Origin: Pseudoroseicyclus aestuarii
GTDB lineage: Bacteria; Pseudomonadota; Alphaproteobacteria; Rhodobacterales; Rhodobacteraceae
Assembly: GCF_003217255.1 (NCBI RefSeq)
Contig: NZ_QJTE01000002.1
Location: 496,001-560,000, forward strand
Reading direction: 5' to 3'
DNA length: 64,000 bases
Shown: positions 19,446 to 28,570 of the stretch, piece by piece
Position numbering within the stretch: the first letter of the stretch is position 1
Layout of the letters: the number at the start of each line of letters is the position of its first letter
Translations under genes and position numbers: made by a program
The notes under the pieces: model-generated
Databases searched by the model: none
What the model saw: the letters and a program-made list of their open reading frames with translations, nothing else
Told to the model about the DNA's origin: nothing

Positions 19446-20894
19446 ATGATGATCAAACGAGACTTCTACATCGACGGCGCCTGGGTGCCGCCGCAGACCC
19501 CGCGCGATTGCGCGGTGATCGATCCCTCCACCGAAGAGGCCTGCGCCACCATCAGCCTTGGGGGGCAGGCCGATACCGATACCGCCGTCGCCGCCGCGCA
19601 GCGCGCCTTTGCCTCTTGGTCCATCAGCCCGCTGGCCGAGCGGCGGCGCCTGGTCGAGGGCATCCTCGCGCAATACGAGGCGCGCAAGGAAGAGATGGCG
19701 CAGGCGATCAGCCTCGAGATGGGGGCGCCGATCGACATGGCCCGCTCCAGCCAGGCGGAATGCCTGCCCGAGCATCTGACCGCCTTCCTCGAGGCCTTCG
19801 ACAAGATCGACTGGATCCGCCCGCTCGGCCCCCATGCCCCGGACGACCGCATCGCGCTGGAGCCGATCGGTGTGGTCGGCCTGATCACGCCCTGGAACTG
19901 GCCGATGAACCAGGTCACGCTCAAGGTGATCCCAGCGCTTCTCGCGGGCTGCACCGTGGTGCTGAAGCCGTCGGAAGAGGCGCCGCTCTCCTCGATGCTC
20001 TTTGCCGAGTTCGTGCATGACGCCGGCTGCCCGCCGGGCGTCTTCAATCTGGTGAACGGCGATGGCGCCGGGGTGGGCACACAGCTTTCGGCGCATCCGG
20101 ACGTGGCGATGATCTCCTTCACCGGCTCGACCCGCGCCGGCCGCGCGATCAGCCGCACCGCCGCCGAGACGCTCAAGCGCGTGACGCTGGAGCTTGGGGG
20201 CAAGGGCGCGAACCTGGTCTTCGCCGATGCCGGGCTCGAGGCGGTGGAGCGCGGCGCCCGCTCCTGCTTCAACAACACCGGCCAGTCCTGCAACGCCCCG
20301 ACGCGCATGCTGGTCGAGCGTAGCCTCTACGACGAGGCCATCGAGGTCGCTGCCCGCACCGCCGAGGCGACGGGCACCGCCCCGGCCTCCGCGCCCGGCG
20401 CCCATATCGGCCCGCTGGTGAACAAGGCGCAGTGGGACAAGGTGCAGGCCCTGATCGAGACGGGAATCGCCGAGGGCGCGCGCCTCGTCGCCGGCGGGCC
20501 CGGCCTGCCCGAGGGCGTCAACCGCGGCTTCTTCGTCCGGCCCACGGTCTTCGCCGATGTGACGAACGAGATGACCATCGCGCGGGAGGAGATCTTCGGC
20601 CCGGTCCTGTCGATCATCCCCTTCGAGACCGAGGGAGAGGCCGTCGCCATCGCCAACGACACCCCCTACGGCTTGACCAACTACGTCCAGAGCAGCGACG
20701 GCGCCCGCCGCAACCGCCTCGCCCGCCAGCTGCGCTCGGGCATGGTCGAGATGAACGGCCAGTCGCGCGGCGCCGGCAGCCCCTTCGGCGGGATGAAGGC
20801 CTCTGGCGGCGCGCGAGAGGGCGGGACCTGGGGGATCGAGGAATTCCTTCAGGTCAAGGCGATCTCCGGCTGGGACAGCGCGGCAGAGGGCTGA
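19446..20894 (+). CDS. NAD(P)-dependent aldehyde dehydrogenase
   Basis: A 482-residue cytoplasmic enzyme that oxidises an aldehyde to the acid. The NAD-binding regions include ITPWNWPMNQ and FTGSTRAGRAI. The general base is E249 in LELGGKGANLVF and the nucleophile is C282 in NNTGQSCNAPTR. FGPVLSIIPF and NGQSRGAGSPFGGMKASG complete the family pattern. ATG codons are tandem at 19446 and 19449; the first has GGGGG eight bases upstream. Substrate is not predictable. It ends before a hairpin-rich dispersed element and converges with rpsU. Confidence 0.93.
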   Translation: MMIKRDFYIDGAWVPPQTPRDCAVIDPSTEEACATISLGGQADTDTAVAAAQRAFASWSISPLAERRRLVEGILAQYEARKEEMAQAISLEMGAPIDMARSSQAECLPEHLTAFLEAFDKIDWIRPLGPHAPDDRIALEPIGVVGLITPWNWPMNQVTLKVIPALLAGCTVVLKPSEEAPLSSMLFAEFVHDAGCPPGVFNLVNGDGAGVGTQLSAHPDVAMISFTGSTRAGRAISRTAAETLKRVTLELGGKGANLVFADAGLEAVERGARSCFNNTGQSCNAPTRMLVERSLYDEAIEVAARTAEATGTAPASAPGAHIGPLVNKAQWDKVQALIETGIAEGARLVAGGPGLPEGVNRGFFVRPTVFADVTNEMTIAREEIFGPVLSIIPFETEGEAVAIANDTPYGLTNYVQSSDGARRNRLARQLRSGMVEMNGQSRGAGSPFGGMKASGGAREGGTWGIEEFLQVKAISGWDSAAEG

Positions 20895-20903
20895 CGCCCC
20901 TCA

Positions 20904-20973
20904 TTCTTCTCTTTGAAAATATCCTCGGGGGGAGGCGCCGCCAGCGGCGGCGCCGGGGGGCAGACAGCCCCCC
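20904..20973 (-). repeat. Dispersed intergenic element, copy 2 (minus orientation)
   Basis: Read on the minus strand it has GGGGGG-N7-CCCCCC, then a 9-bp perfect hairpin (GGCGCCGCC, loop GCT, GGCGGCGCC), then CCCCCCGAGGATATTTTCAAAGAGAAGAA. The tail is near-identical to copy 1. It lies between the convergent aldehyde dehydrogenase and rpsU genes. Confidence 0.8.
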
Positions 20974-20998
20974 TGCCGCGCCGGACACAGGCGCAACG

Positions 20999-21027
20999 AA
21001 AAACCCCCGAGGCGGCGCCACGGGGGT
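20999..21027 (-). terminator. rpsU terminator
   Basis: On the minus strand a 7-bp stem (ACCCCCG with CGGGGGT) and an 11-base loop run into TTTTT. It lies about 50 bases beyond the rpsU stop. Confidence 0.8.
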
Positions 21028-21075
21028 CATCCTGCGAATGCAGTGGTCGCGATGGACCGGTCTGAAGCGCGGAGC

Positions 21076-21282
21076 TTAAAGCATGCCCTCGCGCTGCAGC
21101 TTCTTGCGAGCGAGCTTGCGCTGACGGCGAATCGCCTCGGCCTTCTCACGCGCTTTCTTCTCGGACGGCTTCTCGAAATGCTGCTTCAGCTTCATTTCCC
21201 GAAACACGCCCTCGCGCTGCAGCTTCTTCTTCAGGGCGCGAAGCGCCTGATCCACGTTGTTGTCGCGAACGCTAACCTGCAT
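21076..21282 (-). CDS. rpsU: 30S ribosomal protein S21
   Basis: A 68-residue basic protein of the small ribosomal subunit. It shows [31 protein letters not shown], the conserved core, and a long Lys/Arg-rich C-terminal helix. The length is standard for alphaproteobacteria. AAGGTGGTGA precedes the ATG. It is a single gene, divergent from COQ9 and followed by its own terminator. Confidence 0.98.
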   Translation of the reverse strand: MQVSVRDNNVDQALRALKKKLQREGVFREMKLKQHFEKPSEKKAREKAEAIRRQRKLARKKLQREGML

Positions 21283-21417
21283 GTGGTTTTCACCACCTTT
21301 CCAGTTGAAGTTTCGATCTCAGGCAGGAACACGCGTCTCTATCAAACCGTTCCCCGCTTGTCTAGGCTGCAGCAACGGGCAGCGCCCGCGCCGCAGGCAT
21401 CACTCCGGAGGACGAGC

Positions 21418-22107
21418 ATGACACGGTCCGACATCCCCGCCGATCCCGCCGCCATTCGGCTTCTGGACGCCATCCGCGCCCATGTGCCCTTCGACGGCTG
21501 GTCCGACGCGGCCTTCCGCGCCGCCGCCCGCGATGCCGGCATCCCCCTGCCCGAGGCGCGGGCCCTGGTGCCGAAGGGGGCGGCGGGGCTGGCCGCCCTG
21601 CTGCACCGGCAGGGCGATGCGCAGGCGAGCCACGCCATCCGCGAGGCCGACTTCGCGGCGATGAAGTACAGCGACCGCGTCGCCCATGCGCTGAAACTGC
21701 GCCTCGATGCGATGCCCGGCCGCGAGGAGGTGCGCCGCTCTACCGCCCTCTTCGCTCTGCCGCAGCACGCGGGCGAGGGCGCGGCGCTGATCTGGGGCAC
21801 CGCCGATACGATCTGGTCCGCGCTGGGCGATACCTCGGACGACGTGAACTGGTACTCCAAGCGGGCGACGCTCTCTGCGGTCTGGTCCTCGACCGTGCTC
21901 TACTGGCTGGGCGACGACAGCCCCGGTGCCGCCGAGACCCGCGCCTTCATCGACCGCCGCATCGCCGGGGTGATGCAGATCGAGGGCGCGAAGGCCAAGG
22001 CGCGGAACTCCGCCCTGCTGCGCCCCGTCACCGGCGCCCTCGGCCTTCTGACCCGCAACATCCGCGCGCCGCGCCAGCCGGGCGGCCTTCCGGGGCGCTG
22101 GACATGA
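21418..22107 (+). CDS. COQ9 family protein
   Basis: A 229-residue homologue of COQ9, a lipid-binding accessory protein needed for ubiquinone synthesis in mitochondria and some alphaproteobacteria. The C-terminal COQ9 domain shows ADTIWSALGDTSDDVNWYSKRATLSAVWSSTVLYWLGD, the most conserved stretch of the family. The N-terminal part is TetR-like and helical (FRAAARDAGIP). ATG 21418 has GGAGG seven bases upstream; the longer reading runs back into the rpsU region. Its stop overlaps the quinone oxidoreductase ATG (ATGA), linking two quinone-related genes. Confidence 0.9.
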   Translation: MTRSDIPADPAAIRLLDAIRAHVPFDGWSDAAFRAAARDAGIPLPEARALVPKGAAGLAALLHRQGDAQASHAIREADFAAMKYSDRVAHALKLRLDAMPGREEVRRSTALFALPQHAGEGAALIWGTADTIWSALGDTSDDVNWYSKRATLSAVWSSTVLYWLGDDSPGAAETRAFIDRRIAGVMQIEGAKAKARNSALLRPVTGALGLLTRNIRAPRQPGGLPGRWT

Positions 22108-23084
22108 CGATGATGCCGGTGATCGAGATCGCCCGCCCCGGCGGGCCAGAGGTGCTGACCCTGGCCGAGCGCGAGATCCCGCAGCCCGGCCAGGGCGAGG
22201 TGCTGATCCGCGTGGCCTACGCCGGGGTCAACCGCCCCGATGCGATGCAGCGGGCCGGCCAGTATCCCATGCCCCCCGGCGCCAGCGACCTGCCGGGCCT
22301 CGAAGCCTCGGGAGAGATCGTGGCCCTGGGCGAGGGCGTAACCGGCTGGTCCATCGGCGACAGCGTCTGCGCGCTGCTGCCCGGCGGCGGTTACGCCGGC
22401 CATGCCGTGGCGCCCGCCGGCCATTGCCTGCCGGTGCCCGAGGGGCTGGACCTGCGGCAGGCCGCGGCCCTGCCGGAGACGGCCTTCACCGTCTGGTCCA
22501 ACGTCTTCATGCGCGGCGGGCTGCAGGGGGGCGAGCGCTTTCTCGTCCATGGCGGCAGCTCCGGCATCGGCACCATGGCGATCCAGATCGCGACCGCGCT
22601 GGGCGCCCGCGTCTTCGCCACCGCCGGCAGCGCCGAGAAATGCGCCGCCTGCACCCGCCTCGGGGCCGAGCGCGCGATCAACTACCGGCAGGAGGATTTC
22701 GTCCAGCTGCTGCAGGACGAGGGCGGCGCCGACGTGATCCTCGACATGGTCGGCGGGTCCTATGTGCAGCGCAACATCGCGGCGCTGGCGACAGGCGGGC
22801 GGCTGGTGCAGATCGCCTTCCTGCAGGGCGCAAGGACAGAGGTGAACCTCGCGCCGCTGATGATGAAGCGCGCGACCCTCACCGGCTCGACCCTGCGGCC
22901 GCAGAGCGTGGCGGCCAAGACCGAGATCGCCGAGGCGCTGCGCGCCCATGTCTGGCCGCTGATCGCGGCGGGGCAGGTCGCACCGCTGATCGACAGCGAA
23001 TATCCCCTGGCCGAGGCCTCTGCCGCCCATGCCCGGCTCGAGACCTCGGACCACATCGGGAAGATCGTGCTGAAACTGCCCTGA
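22104..23084 (+). CDS. NAD(P)H-quinone oxidoreductase, PIG3/zeta-crystallin type
   Basis: A 326-residue zinc-free member of the medium-chain dehydrogenase family. It shows the GroES-like N-terminal part (VAYAGVNRPDAMQRAGQYPMP), the cofactor-binding loop FLVHGGSSGIGTMAIQIA and ADVILDMVGGSYVQRN. PIG3-like enzymes reduce quinones using NADPH. It is cytoplasmic and coupled to the COQ9 gene by a four-base overlap. It ends about 120 bases before etfB, with no clear terminator seen. Confidence 0.9.
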   Translation: MTMMPVIEIARPGGPEVLTLAEREIPQPGQGEVLIRVAYAGVNRPDAMQRAGQYPMPPGASDLPGLEASGEIVALGEGVTGWSIGDSVCALLPGGGYAGHAVAPAGHCLPVPEGLDLRQAAALPETAFTVWSNVFMRGGLQGGERFLVHGGSSGIGTMAIQIATALGARVFATAGSAEKCAACTRLGAERAINYRQEDFVQLLQDEGGADVILDMVGGSYVQRNIAALATGGRLVQIAFLQGARTEVNLAPLMMKRATLTGSTLRPQSVAAKTEIAEALRAHVWPLIAAGQVAPLIDSEYPLAEASAAHARLETSDHIGKIVLKLP

Positions 23085-23206
23085 GGCGGTGATGCGCCCT
23101 TTTTCGTGACGTCGCGCCCCTCTGCTGGGTCGGTTTTGCCCTGTCATCCATGGGTGCGGGCCGCTACCACTTCGAGGGGACGCAAGGAATTCTGGAGGCA
23201 GCGCTC

Positions 23207-23965
23207 ATGAAGGTTCTCGTACCGGTCAAGCGCGTGATCGACTACAACGTGAAGGTCCGGGTCAAGGCTGACGGCAGCGGCGTCGACCTGGCCAACGTCA
23301 AGATGAGCATGAACCCCTTCGATGAGATCGCCGTCGAAGAGGCGATCCGCCTGAAGGAGAAGGGCGCCGCCGAAGAGGTCGTCGTCGTCTCGATCGGCGT
23401 GAAGCAATCGCAGGAAACGCTGCGGACCGCCCTCGCCATGGGCGCCGACCGCGCGATCCTGATCACCGCCGCCGAGGACCCCGCCCAGGACATCGAGCCG
23501 CTGGCCGTCGCCAAGCTGCTCAAGGCGGTGGTCGACGAAGAGCAGCCGGGCCTCGTCCTCTGCGGCAAGCAGGCGATCGACAACGACATGAACGCCACCG
23601 GCCAGATGCTGGCCGCGCTTCTGGGCTGGAGCCAGGCGACCTTCGCCAGCAAGGTCGAGATCGAGGGCGATGCCGCCACCGTCACCCGCGAGGTCGACGG
23701 CGGTCTGCAGACCGTGAAGGTCAAGCTGCCGGCCATCGTCAGCGCCGACCTGCGCCTGAACGAGCCGCGCTATGCCTCGCTTCCGAACATCATGAAGGCC
23801 AAGAAGAAGCCGCTCGAAGAGAAGACCGCCGCCGATCTGGGCGTCGATGTCACGCCGCGGCTGACCACGGTCTCGGTGGCTGAACCCGAAAGCCGCAAGG
23901 CCGGGATGATGCTGGGGTCGGTCGACGACCTCGTCGAGAAACTCAAGGACCTGGGGGTGGTGTGA
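23207..23965 (+). CDS. etfB: Electron transfer flavoprotein subunit beta
   Basis: The AMP-binding small subunit of ETF, which carries electrons from acyl-CoA and related dehydrogenases to ETF-ubiquinone oxidoreductase. The 252-residue length is normal. Signatures are [62 protein letters not shown] and [32 protein letters not shown] 23207 has GGAGG at 23194-23198; the upstream extension is not conserved. The stop overlaps the etfA start (TGATG). Confidence 0.97.
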   Translation: MKVLVPVKRVIDYNVKVRVKADGSGVDLANVKMSMNPFDEIAVEEAIRLKEKGAAEEVVVVSIGVKQSQETLRTALAMGADRAILITAAEDPAQDIEPLAVAKLLKAVVDEEQPGLVLCGKQAIDNDMNATGQMLAALLGWSQATFASKVEIEGDAATVTREVDGGLQTVKVKLPAIVSADLRLNEPRYASLPNIMKAKKKPLEEKTAADLGVDVTPRLTTVSVAEPESRKAGMMLGSVDDLVEKLKDLGVV

Positions 23966-24891
23966 TGGCTGTTCTTCTGATTGCCGAAGTGACGGACGGC
24001 GCCCTGAACATGGATGCCACGGCCAAGGCGGTCTCCGCCGTCGCTGGCCTGGGCGAGGTCACGGTCCTCTGCGCCGGCGGCGAGGTCGAGGGCGCGGCCA
24101 AGGAGGCGGCGACGATCCAGGGTGTCACCAAGGTGCTGACGGCCGAGGATCCGCTTTACGGCCACCGCCTGGCGGAGCCGACCGCGGCGCTGATCGTCAG
24201 CCTTGCCGAGGGCTACAGCCATATCGCCGCCCCGGCGACGACCGACGCCAAGAACGTCATGCCGCGCGTCGCCGCGCTGCTCGACGTCATGGTGCTGTCC
24301 GACGTCATCGGCATCGACGATGCCGAGACCTTCCGCCGCCCGATCTACGCGGGCAACGCGATCCAGACGGTGAAATCCGGCGATCCGGTCAAGGTGATGA
24401 CGATCCGCACCTCGGGCTTCGACGCGGCGCCGACGGGGGGCGAGGCCGCCATCGACAGCGTGCCGGTCGGCACCGATCCTGCCCTGTCCGAATGGGTCGA
24501 GGACAAGGTCGCCGCCTCTGACCGGCCCGAGCTGACTTCGGCCGGGATCGTCGTCTCCGGCGGGCGGGGCATCGGGTCGAAAGAGGATTTCGCGATCATC
24601 GAGGCGCTGGCCGACAAGCTGGGCGCCGCCGTCGGTGCCAGCCGCGCCGCCGTCGATTCGGGCTATGCGCCCAACGACTGGCAGGTCGGCCAGACCGGCA
24701 AGGTCGTCGCCCCCGAGCTCTACGTCGCCGTCGGTATTTCCGGTGCGATCCAGCACCTTGCCGGGATGAAGGACAGCAAGGTGATCGTCGCGATCAACAA
24801 GGACGAAGAGGCGCCGATCTTCCAGGTCGCCGATTACGGCCTTGTCGGCGATCTTTTCACCATGGTGCCGGAGCTGACGGAAAAGCTCTGA
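23965..24891 (+). CDS. etfA: Electron transfer flavoprotein subunit alpha
   Basis: The FAD-binding large subunit of ETF, 308 residues. The C-terminal FAD site is clear: [77 protein letters not shown]. The start overlaps etfB by one base, so the subunits are made together. A variant of the dispersed element follows the stop. Confidence 0.97.
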   Translation: MAVLLIAEVTDGALNMDATAKAVSAVAGLGEVTVLCAGGEVEGAAKEAATIQGVTKVLTAEDPLYGHRLAEPTAALIVSLAEGYSHIAAPATTDAKNVMPRVAALLDVMVLSDVIGIDDAETFRRPIYAGNAIQTVKSGDPVKVMTIRTSGFDAAPTGGEAAIDSVPVGTDPALSEWVEDKVAASDRPELTSAGIVVSGGRGIGSKEDFAIIEALADKLGAAVGASRAAVDSGYAPNDWQVGQTGKVVAPELYVAVGISGAIQHLAGMKDSKVIVAINKDEEAPIFQVADYGLVGDLFTMVPELTEKL

Positions 24892-24924
24892 CCCTCATGG
24901 CTCGTTAAATACTCCGGGGGGCGC
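24892..24924 (-). repeat. Dispersed intergenic element, copy 3 (diverged, minus orientation)
   Basis: On the minus strand it reads GGCGCCCCCCGGAGTATTT, then AACGAGCCATGAGGG. It matches the GGAGTATTT...CATGA subtype seen at 52.3 and 61.9 kb, with changes in the middle. This is the only copy that lies between co-directional genes (etfA and the M3 peptidase). Confidence 0.6.
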
Positions 24925-25001
24925 CATCGGCCCGCCACTGGCGTTGAGGCCGGTGGCGGCGGGGCTGGCCCCCGGCCCTCCGCCAGACAGCGGAGCGCAG
25001 C

Positions 25002-27011
25002 ATGACCTCTTTGACAGACCCCTGGACCAGCCACTTCGGCCTGCCCCCCTGGGGCAAGATCGACGACGACGCCTGGGCCCCCGCCTTCGATGCGGCGATG
25101 GACGAGGCGCGCGCCGAAGTCGCGCGGATCGCCGAGAATTCCGAGGCGCCGAGCTTCGAGAACACGATCCACGCGCTCGAGCTGTCGGATCGCACCCTCT
25201 CGCGGATCACCGGCGCCTTCTACGCCGTGCCGGACCAGACGCCGGCCCGCCAGGCGATCGAGCGCGAGTATGAGCCCAAGTTCGCGGCCCTCGGCTCAGA
25301 GATCATCGGCAATGCCGCGCTTTTCGCGCGGATCGAAGCGCTGTGGCAGGACCGCGAGAGCCTGGGCCTGATGGAGGAGCAGGCCCGCGTCCTGCACCTG
25401 ACCCACCGCAACTTCGTCCGCCAGGGCGCGCAGCTGACCGGCGAGGACGCCGCGCGCATGGCAAAGATCAAGGGCCGGCTCTCGGTGCTGGGCACGCAGT
25501 TCGCGCAGAACGTCCTTGCCGACGAAAGCGGCTGGCGGCTTGAGCTGTCGCCAGAGGACCTGACAGGCCTGCCCGATTTCGCCCTCGCCGCCCTGCGCGC
25601 GGCGGGCGAGGGGCGGCCCGTGCTGACGCTGTCGCGCAGCGTCATCGTGCCCTTCCTGCAATTCTCGCCCGACCGCGCCCTGCGGCGCCGCGCCTACGAG
25701 GCCTGGGTCAGCCGCGGCGAGCATCCCGGCGAGACCGACAACCGCGGCATCGTCGCCGAGACGCTGGCCCTGCGCGAGGAGCGGGCGCGGCTTCTGGGCT
25801 TCGACAGCTTCGCCGCCTGGAAGCTGGCGCCGCAGATGGCCGGCAGCCCCGAGGCCGTGCGCGAGATGCTGCACGCGATCTGGACCCCGGCCCGCGCCGC
25901 CGCCCTCGAGGATGCCGCCGAGATGGAGGCGATGCTCGCCGAGGATGGCGAGAGCGGCCCGCTCGAACCCTGGGATTGGCGCTACTACGCGGAGCGGCTG
26001 CGCCAGCAGCGCCACGACCTCAACGAGGCGGTGCTCAAGCCGTATTTCCAGCTCGACCGCATGGTCGAGGCGGCCTTCTGGACCGCCGGGCGGCTGTTTG
26101 GCCTCTCGTTCCGGGCCATCGAGCCGGACCTTTGGGATCCGCATTGCAAGGCCTGGGAGGTGACGCGCGAGGGGCAGCATATCGCCGTCTTCATCGCCGA
26201 TTACTTCGCCCGCCCGCCCAAGCGCTCGGGCGCCTGGTGCATGGCGTCGCGGTCGCAAAGCCGGGCCGAGGGCGAGACCCGCCCCGTGGTCGTCAATGTC
26301 TGCAACTTTGCCGCGCCCGAGGCCGGGCAGCCGGCGCTTCTATCCTTCGACGATGCGCGCACGCTGTTCCACGAGTTCGGCCATGCGCTGCACCAGATGC
26401 TGTCCGACGTGACCTACGAGAGCATCTCGGGCACCTCGGTCGCGCGCGACTTCGTGGAGCTGCCCAGCCAGCTTTACGAGCATTGGCTGGAAGTGCCCGA
26501 GCTTCTGCAGCGCTTCGCCACCCATGCCGAGACCGGAGAGCCGCTGCCCGAGGCGATGATGGAGCGGCTGCTGGCGGCCAATACCCATGACATGGGGTTC
26601 CAGACGGTCGAGAACGTCGCCTCCGCGCTCGTGGACCTCGAATTCCACGATGCGCCTGCGCCCAGCGATCCGATGCAGCGGCAGGCCGAGATCCTCGACG
26701 GCATCGGCATGCCCCATGCGATCCGGATGCGCCACGCCACGCCGCATTTCCAGCATGTCTTCTCGGGCGACGGCTATTCCGCCGGCTACTACAGCTACCT
26801 CTGGTCCGAGACGATGGATGCCGATGCCTTCGAGGCCTTCCGCGAGGCGGGCGATCCCTTCGACGCGGAGCTTGCGGCCAAGCTCGAGGCGCATGTCCTC
26901 TCGCGCGGGGGCTCGGAGGAGGCGGCGGCGCTGTATGAGGCCTTCCGCGGGCGGATGCCGGGGGTCGAGGCGCTGCTGAAGGGGCGGGGGCTTCTGGCCG
27001 AGCCGGCCTGA
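25002..27011 (+). CDS. M3 family zinc metallopeptidase (oligopeptidase A / Dcp type)
   Basis: A 669-residue cytoplasmic thimet-oligopeptidase-like enzyme that degrades short peptides, including cleaved signal peptides in related systems. The zinc site is H457-E458-F-G-H461 in LFHEFGHALHQML, with the third ligand E486 in ARDFVELPSQLYEHW. The helical N-terminal half and the GYYSYLWSETMDADAFEAF segment near the end are typical. No signal peptide. It stands alone and converges with rarA across dispersed element copy 4. Confidence 0.95.
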   Translation: MTSLTDPWTSHFGLPPWGKIDDDAWAPAFDAAMDEARAEVARIAENSEAPSFENTIHALELSDRTLSRITGAFYAVPDQTPARQAIEREYEPKFAALGSEIIGNAALFARIEALWQDRESLGLMEEQARVLHLTHRNFVRQGAQLTGEDAARMAKIKGRLSVLGTQFAQNVLADESGWRLELSPEDLTGLPDFALAALRAAGEGRPVLTLSRSVIVPFLQFSPDRALRRRAYEAWVSRGEHPGETDNRGIVAETLALREERARLLGFDSFAAWKLAPQMAGSPEAVREMLHAIWTPARAAALEDAAEMEAMLAEDGESGPLEPWDWRYYAERLRQQRHDLNEAVLKPYFQLDRMVEAAFWTAGRLFGLSFRAIEPDLWDPHCKAWEVTREGQHIAVFIADYFARPPKRSGAWCMASRSQSRAEGETRPVVVNVCNFAAPEAGQPALLSFDDARTLFHEFGHALHQMLSDVTYESISGTSVARDFVELPSQLYEHWLEVPELLQRFATHAETGEPLPEAMMERLLAANTHDMGFQTVENVASALVDLEFHDAPAPSDPMQRQAEILDGIGMPHAIRMRHATPHFQHVFSGDGYSAGYYSYLWSETMDADAFEAFREAGDPFDAELAAKLEAHVLSRGGSEEAAALYEAFRGRMPGVEALLKGRGLLAEPA

Positions 27012-27019
27012 GCGCGGCA

Positions 27020-27074
27020 GGGGCCGGGGGGGCAGCCCCCCGGACCCCCCGGGATATTTGCAAAGAGAAGAAGG
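27020..27074 (+). repeat. Dispersed intergenic element, copy 4
   Basis: An 8-bp hairpin (CCGGGGGG with CCCCCCGG, loop GCAG) is followed by ACCCCCCGGGATATTTGCAAAGAGAAGAAGG. The tail matches copies 1 and 2. It lies between the convergent M3 peptidase and rarA genes. Confidence 0.8.
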
Positions 27075-27099
27075 GGGGCGGGGAAGAAGGGGGGGGGCG

Positions 27100-28428
27100 T
27101 CAGCCGCCCTTCTTGGCGCGCAGGTTCGCGAAGAAATCGACGCGTTTCTTCAGGTCGCGCTCGAAGCCGCGGTCGACGGGCAGGTAATAGACCCCGCGCT
27201 TCATCGTCTCGGGGAAGTAGTTCTGGCCCGAGAAGGCGTCTTCCTGGTCGTGGTCGTAGGCATAGCCCGCGCCGTAGCCCTGCTCCTTCATCAGCTTCGT
27301 CGGGGCGTTGCGAATATGCTTGGGCGGCGGCTCGGAGCCGGATTTCTTCGCCTCGGCCATGGCGGCCTTGTAGGCGACGTAGCCGGCATTCGATTTCGGC
27401 GCGAGGGCGAGGTAGATGACCGCCTGGCCCAGCGCCAGCTCTCCCTCGGGGCTGCCGAGGCGTTCATAGGTCTCCCAGGCGTGCTGGCAGAGGGTCTGGG
27501 CCTGCGGATCGGCGAGGCCGATATCCTCGATCGCCATGCGCAGGATGCGCCGCGCCAGGTAGCGCGGATCCTCGCCCCCCGTCAGCATCCGCGCCAGCCA
27601 GTAGATGGCGGCATCGGGGTCCGAGCCGCGGACCGATTTGTGCAGCGCCGAGATCAGGTTGTAATGCTCGTCGCCGGACTTGTCGTATTTCGTGGCGCGG
27701 CGGGTCAGCCGGGTTGTCAGCGCCTCGCGCCCCAGCGGCTTGTCCAGCTTCCAGGCGGCGACCTGCTCGATCAGGTTCAAGAGCGCCCGCCCGTCGCCAT
27801 CGGCCATCTCCAGCAGCGCGTCGCGGGCGGAGCCATCGAGCGGCAGGCTGCGCCGCAGCTCCTGCTCGGCGCGCTGGGCGAGGCGTTCGAGGTCCGCCAG
27901 ATCCAGCCGCTCCAGCACCAGGACCTGCGCGCGGCTCAGGAGCGCGGCGTTCAGCTCGAAGGAGGGATTCTCGGTCGTCGCGCCGACGAGGAGGATGGTG
28001 CCGTCCTCCATATGCGGCAGGAAGCTGTCCTGCTGCGCCTTGTTGAAGCGGTGGATCTCGTCGACGAAAAGCAGGGTGCCGCGGCCCTGGCCGCGGCGCA
28101 TCTTGGCCGCTTCGAAGACCTTGCGCAGTTCCGGGACGCCGGTGAAGATCGCGCTGATCTGCACGAAGTGCAGGTCGGTGGCATCGGCCAGCAGGCGGGC
28201 GATGGTGGTCTTGCCCACCCCCGGCGGCCCCCAGAAGACCAGCGAGGACAGCGCCCCCGAGGCCAGCATCGCGCCCAGCGGCGCCTCTGGGCCCAGGACA
28301 TGGGCCTGGCCGATCACTTCGGTCAGGGCGCGCGGGCGCAGCCGGTCGGCCAGCGGCCGCGGCGCCGCGGCAGAGGCGTCGGGGCGGGAGGGGGCGGGCT
28401 GCGGCGTGCTGTCGAAGAGATCGGCCAT
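27100..28428 (-). CDS. rarA: Replication-associated recombination protein A (RarA/MgsA AAA+ ATPase)
   Basis: A 442-residue AAA+ ATPase related to clamp loaders and acting at stalled replication forks. It shows Walker A GPPGVGKT at 67-74, Walker B LLFVDEIHRF around 119-128, sensor 1 GATTENPSF and the C-terminal tetramerisation region ending in YLPVDRGFERDLKKRVDFFANLR. ATG 28428 begins MADLFDSTPQ, typical for the family; the longer open frame upstream antiparallels trkH and is an artefact. The start is about 140 bases from the divergent trkH start. Confidence 0.95.
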   Translation of the reverse strand: MADLFDSTPQPAPSRPDASAAAPRPLADRLRPRALTEVIGQAHVLGPEAPLGAMLASGALSSLVFWGPPGVGKTTIARLLADATDLHFVQISAIFTGVPELRKVFEAAKMRRGQGRGTLLFVDEIHRFNKAQQDSFLPHMEDGTILLVGATTENPSFELNAALLSRAQVLVLERLDLADLERLAQRAEQELRRSLPLDGSARDALLEMADGDGRALLNLIEQVAAWKLDKPLGREALTTRLTRRATKYDKSGDEHYNLISALHKSVRGSDPDAAIYWLARMLTGGEDPRYLARRILRMAIEDIGLADPQAQTLCQHAWETYERLGSPEGELALGQAVIYLALAPKSNAGYVAYKAAMAEAKKSGSEPPPKHIRNAPTKLMKEQGYGAGYAYDHDQEDAFSGQNYFPETMKRGVYYLPVDRGFERDLKKRVDFFANLRAKKGG

Positions 28429-28570
28429 GCCCCGACATCTAGGGCCGAACGGGCGCGGCCGGAAGGGGCGAGAGGCGGCCCCGCCGCGGGCACGCTGGAC
28501 AGTGTCGCGGGGCCGGACTACCGATCCAGGCGGCGCCACGCTTTCGACGGCGCCGCGTCCGGGGCCACCG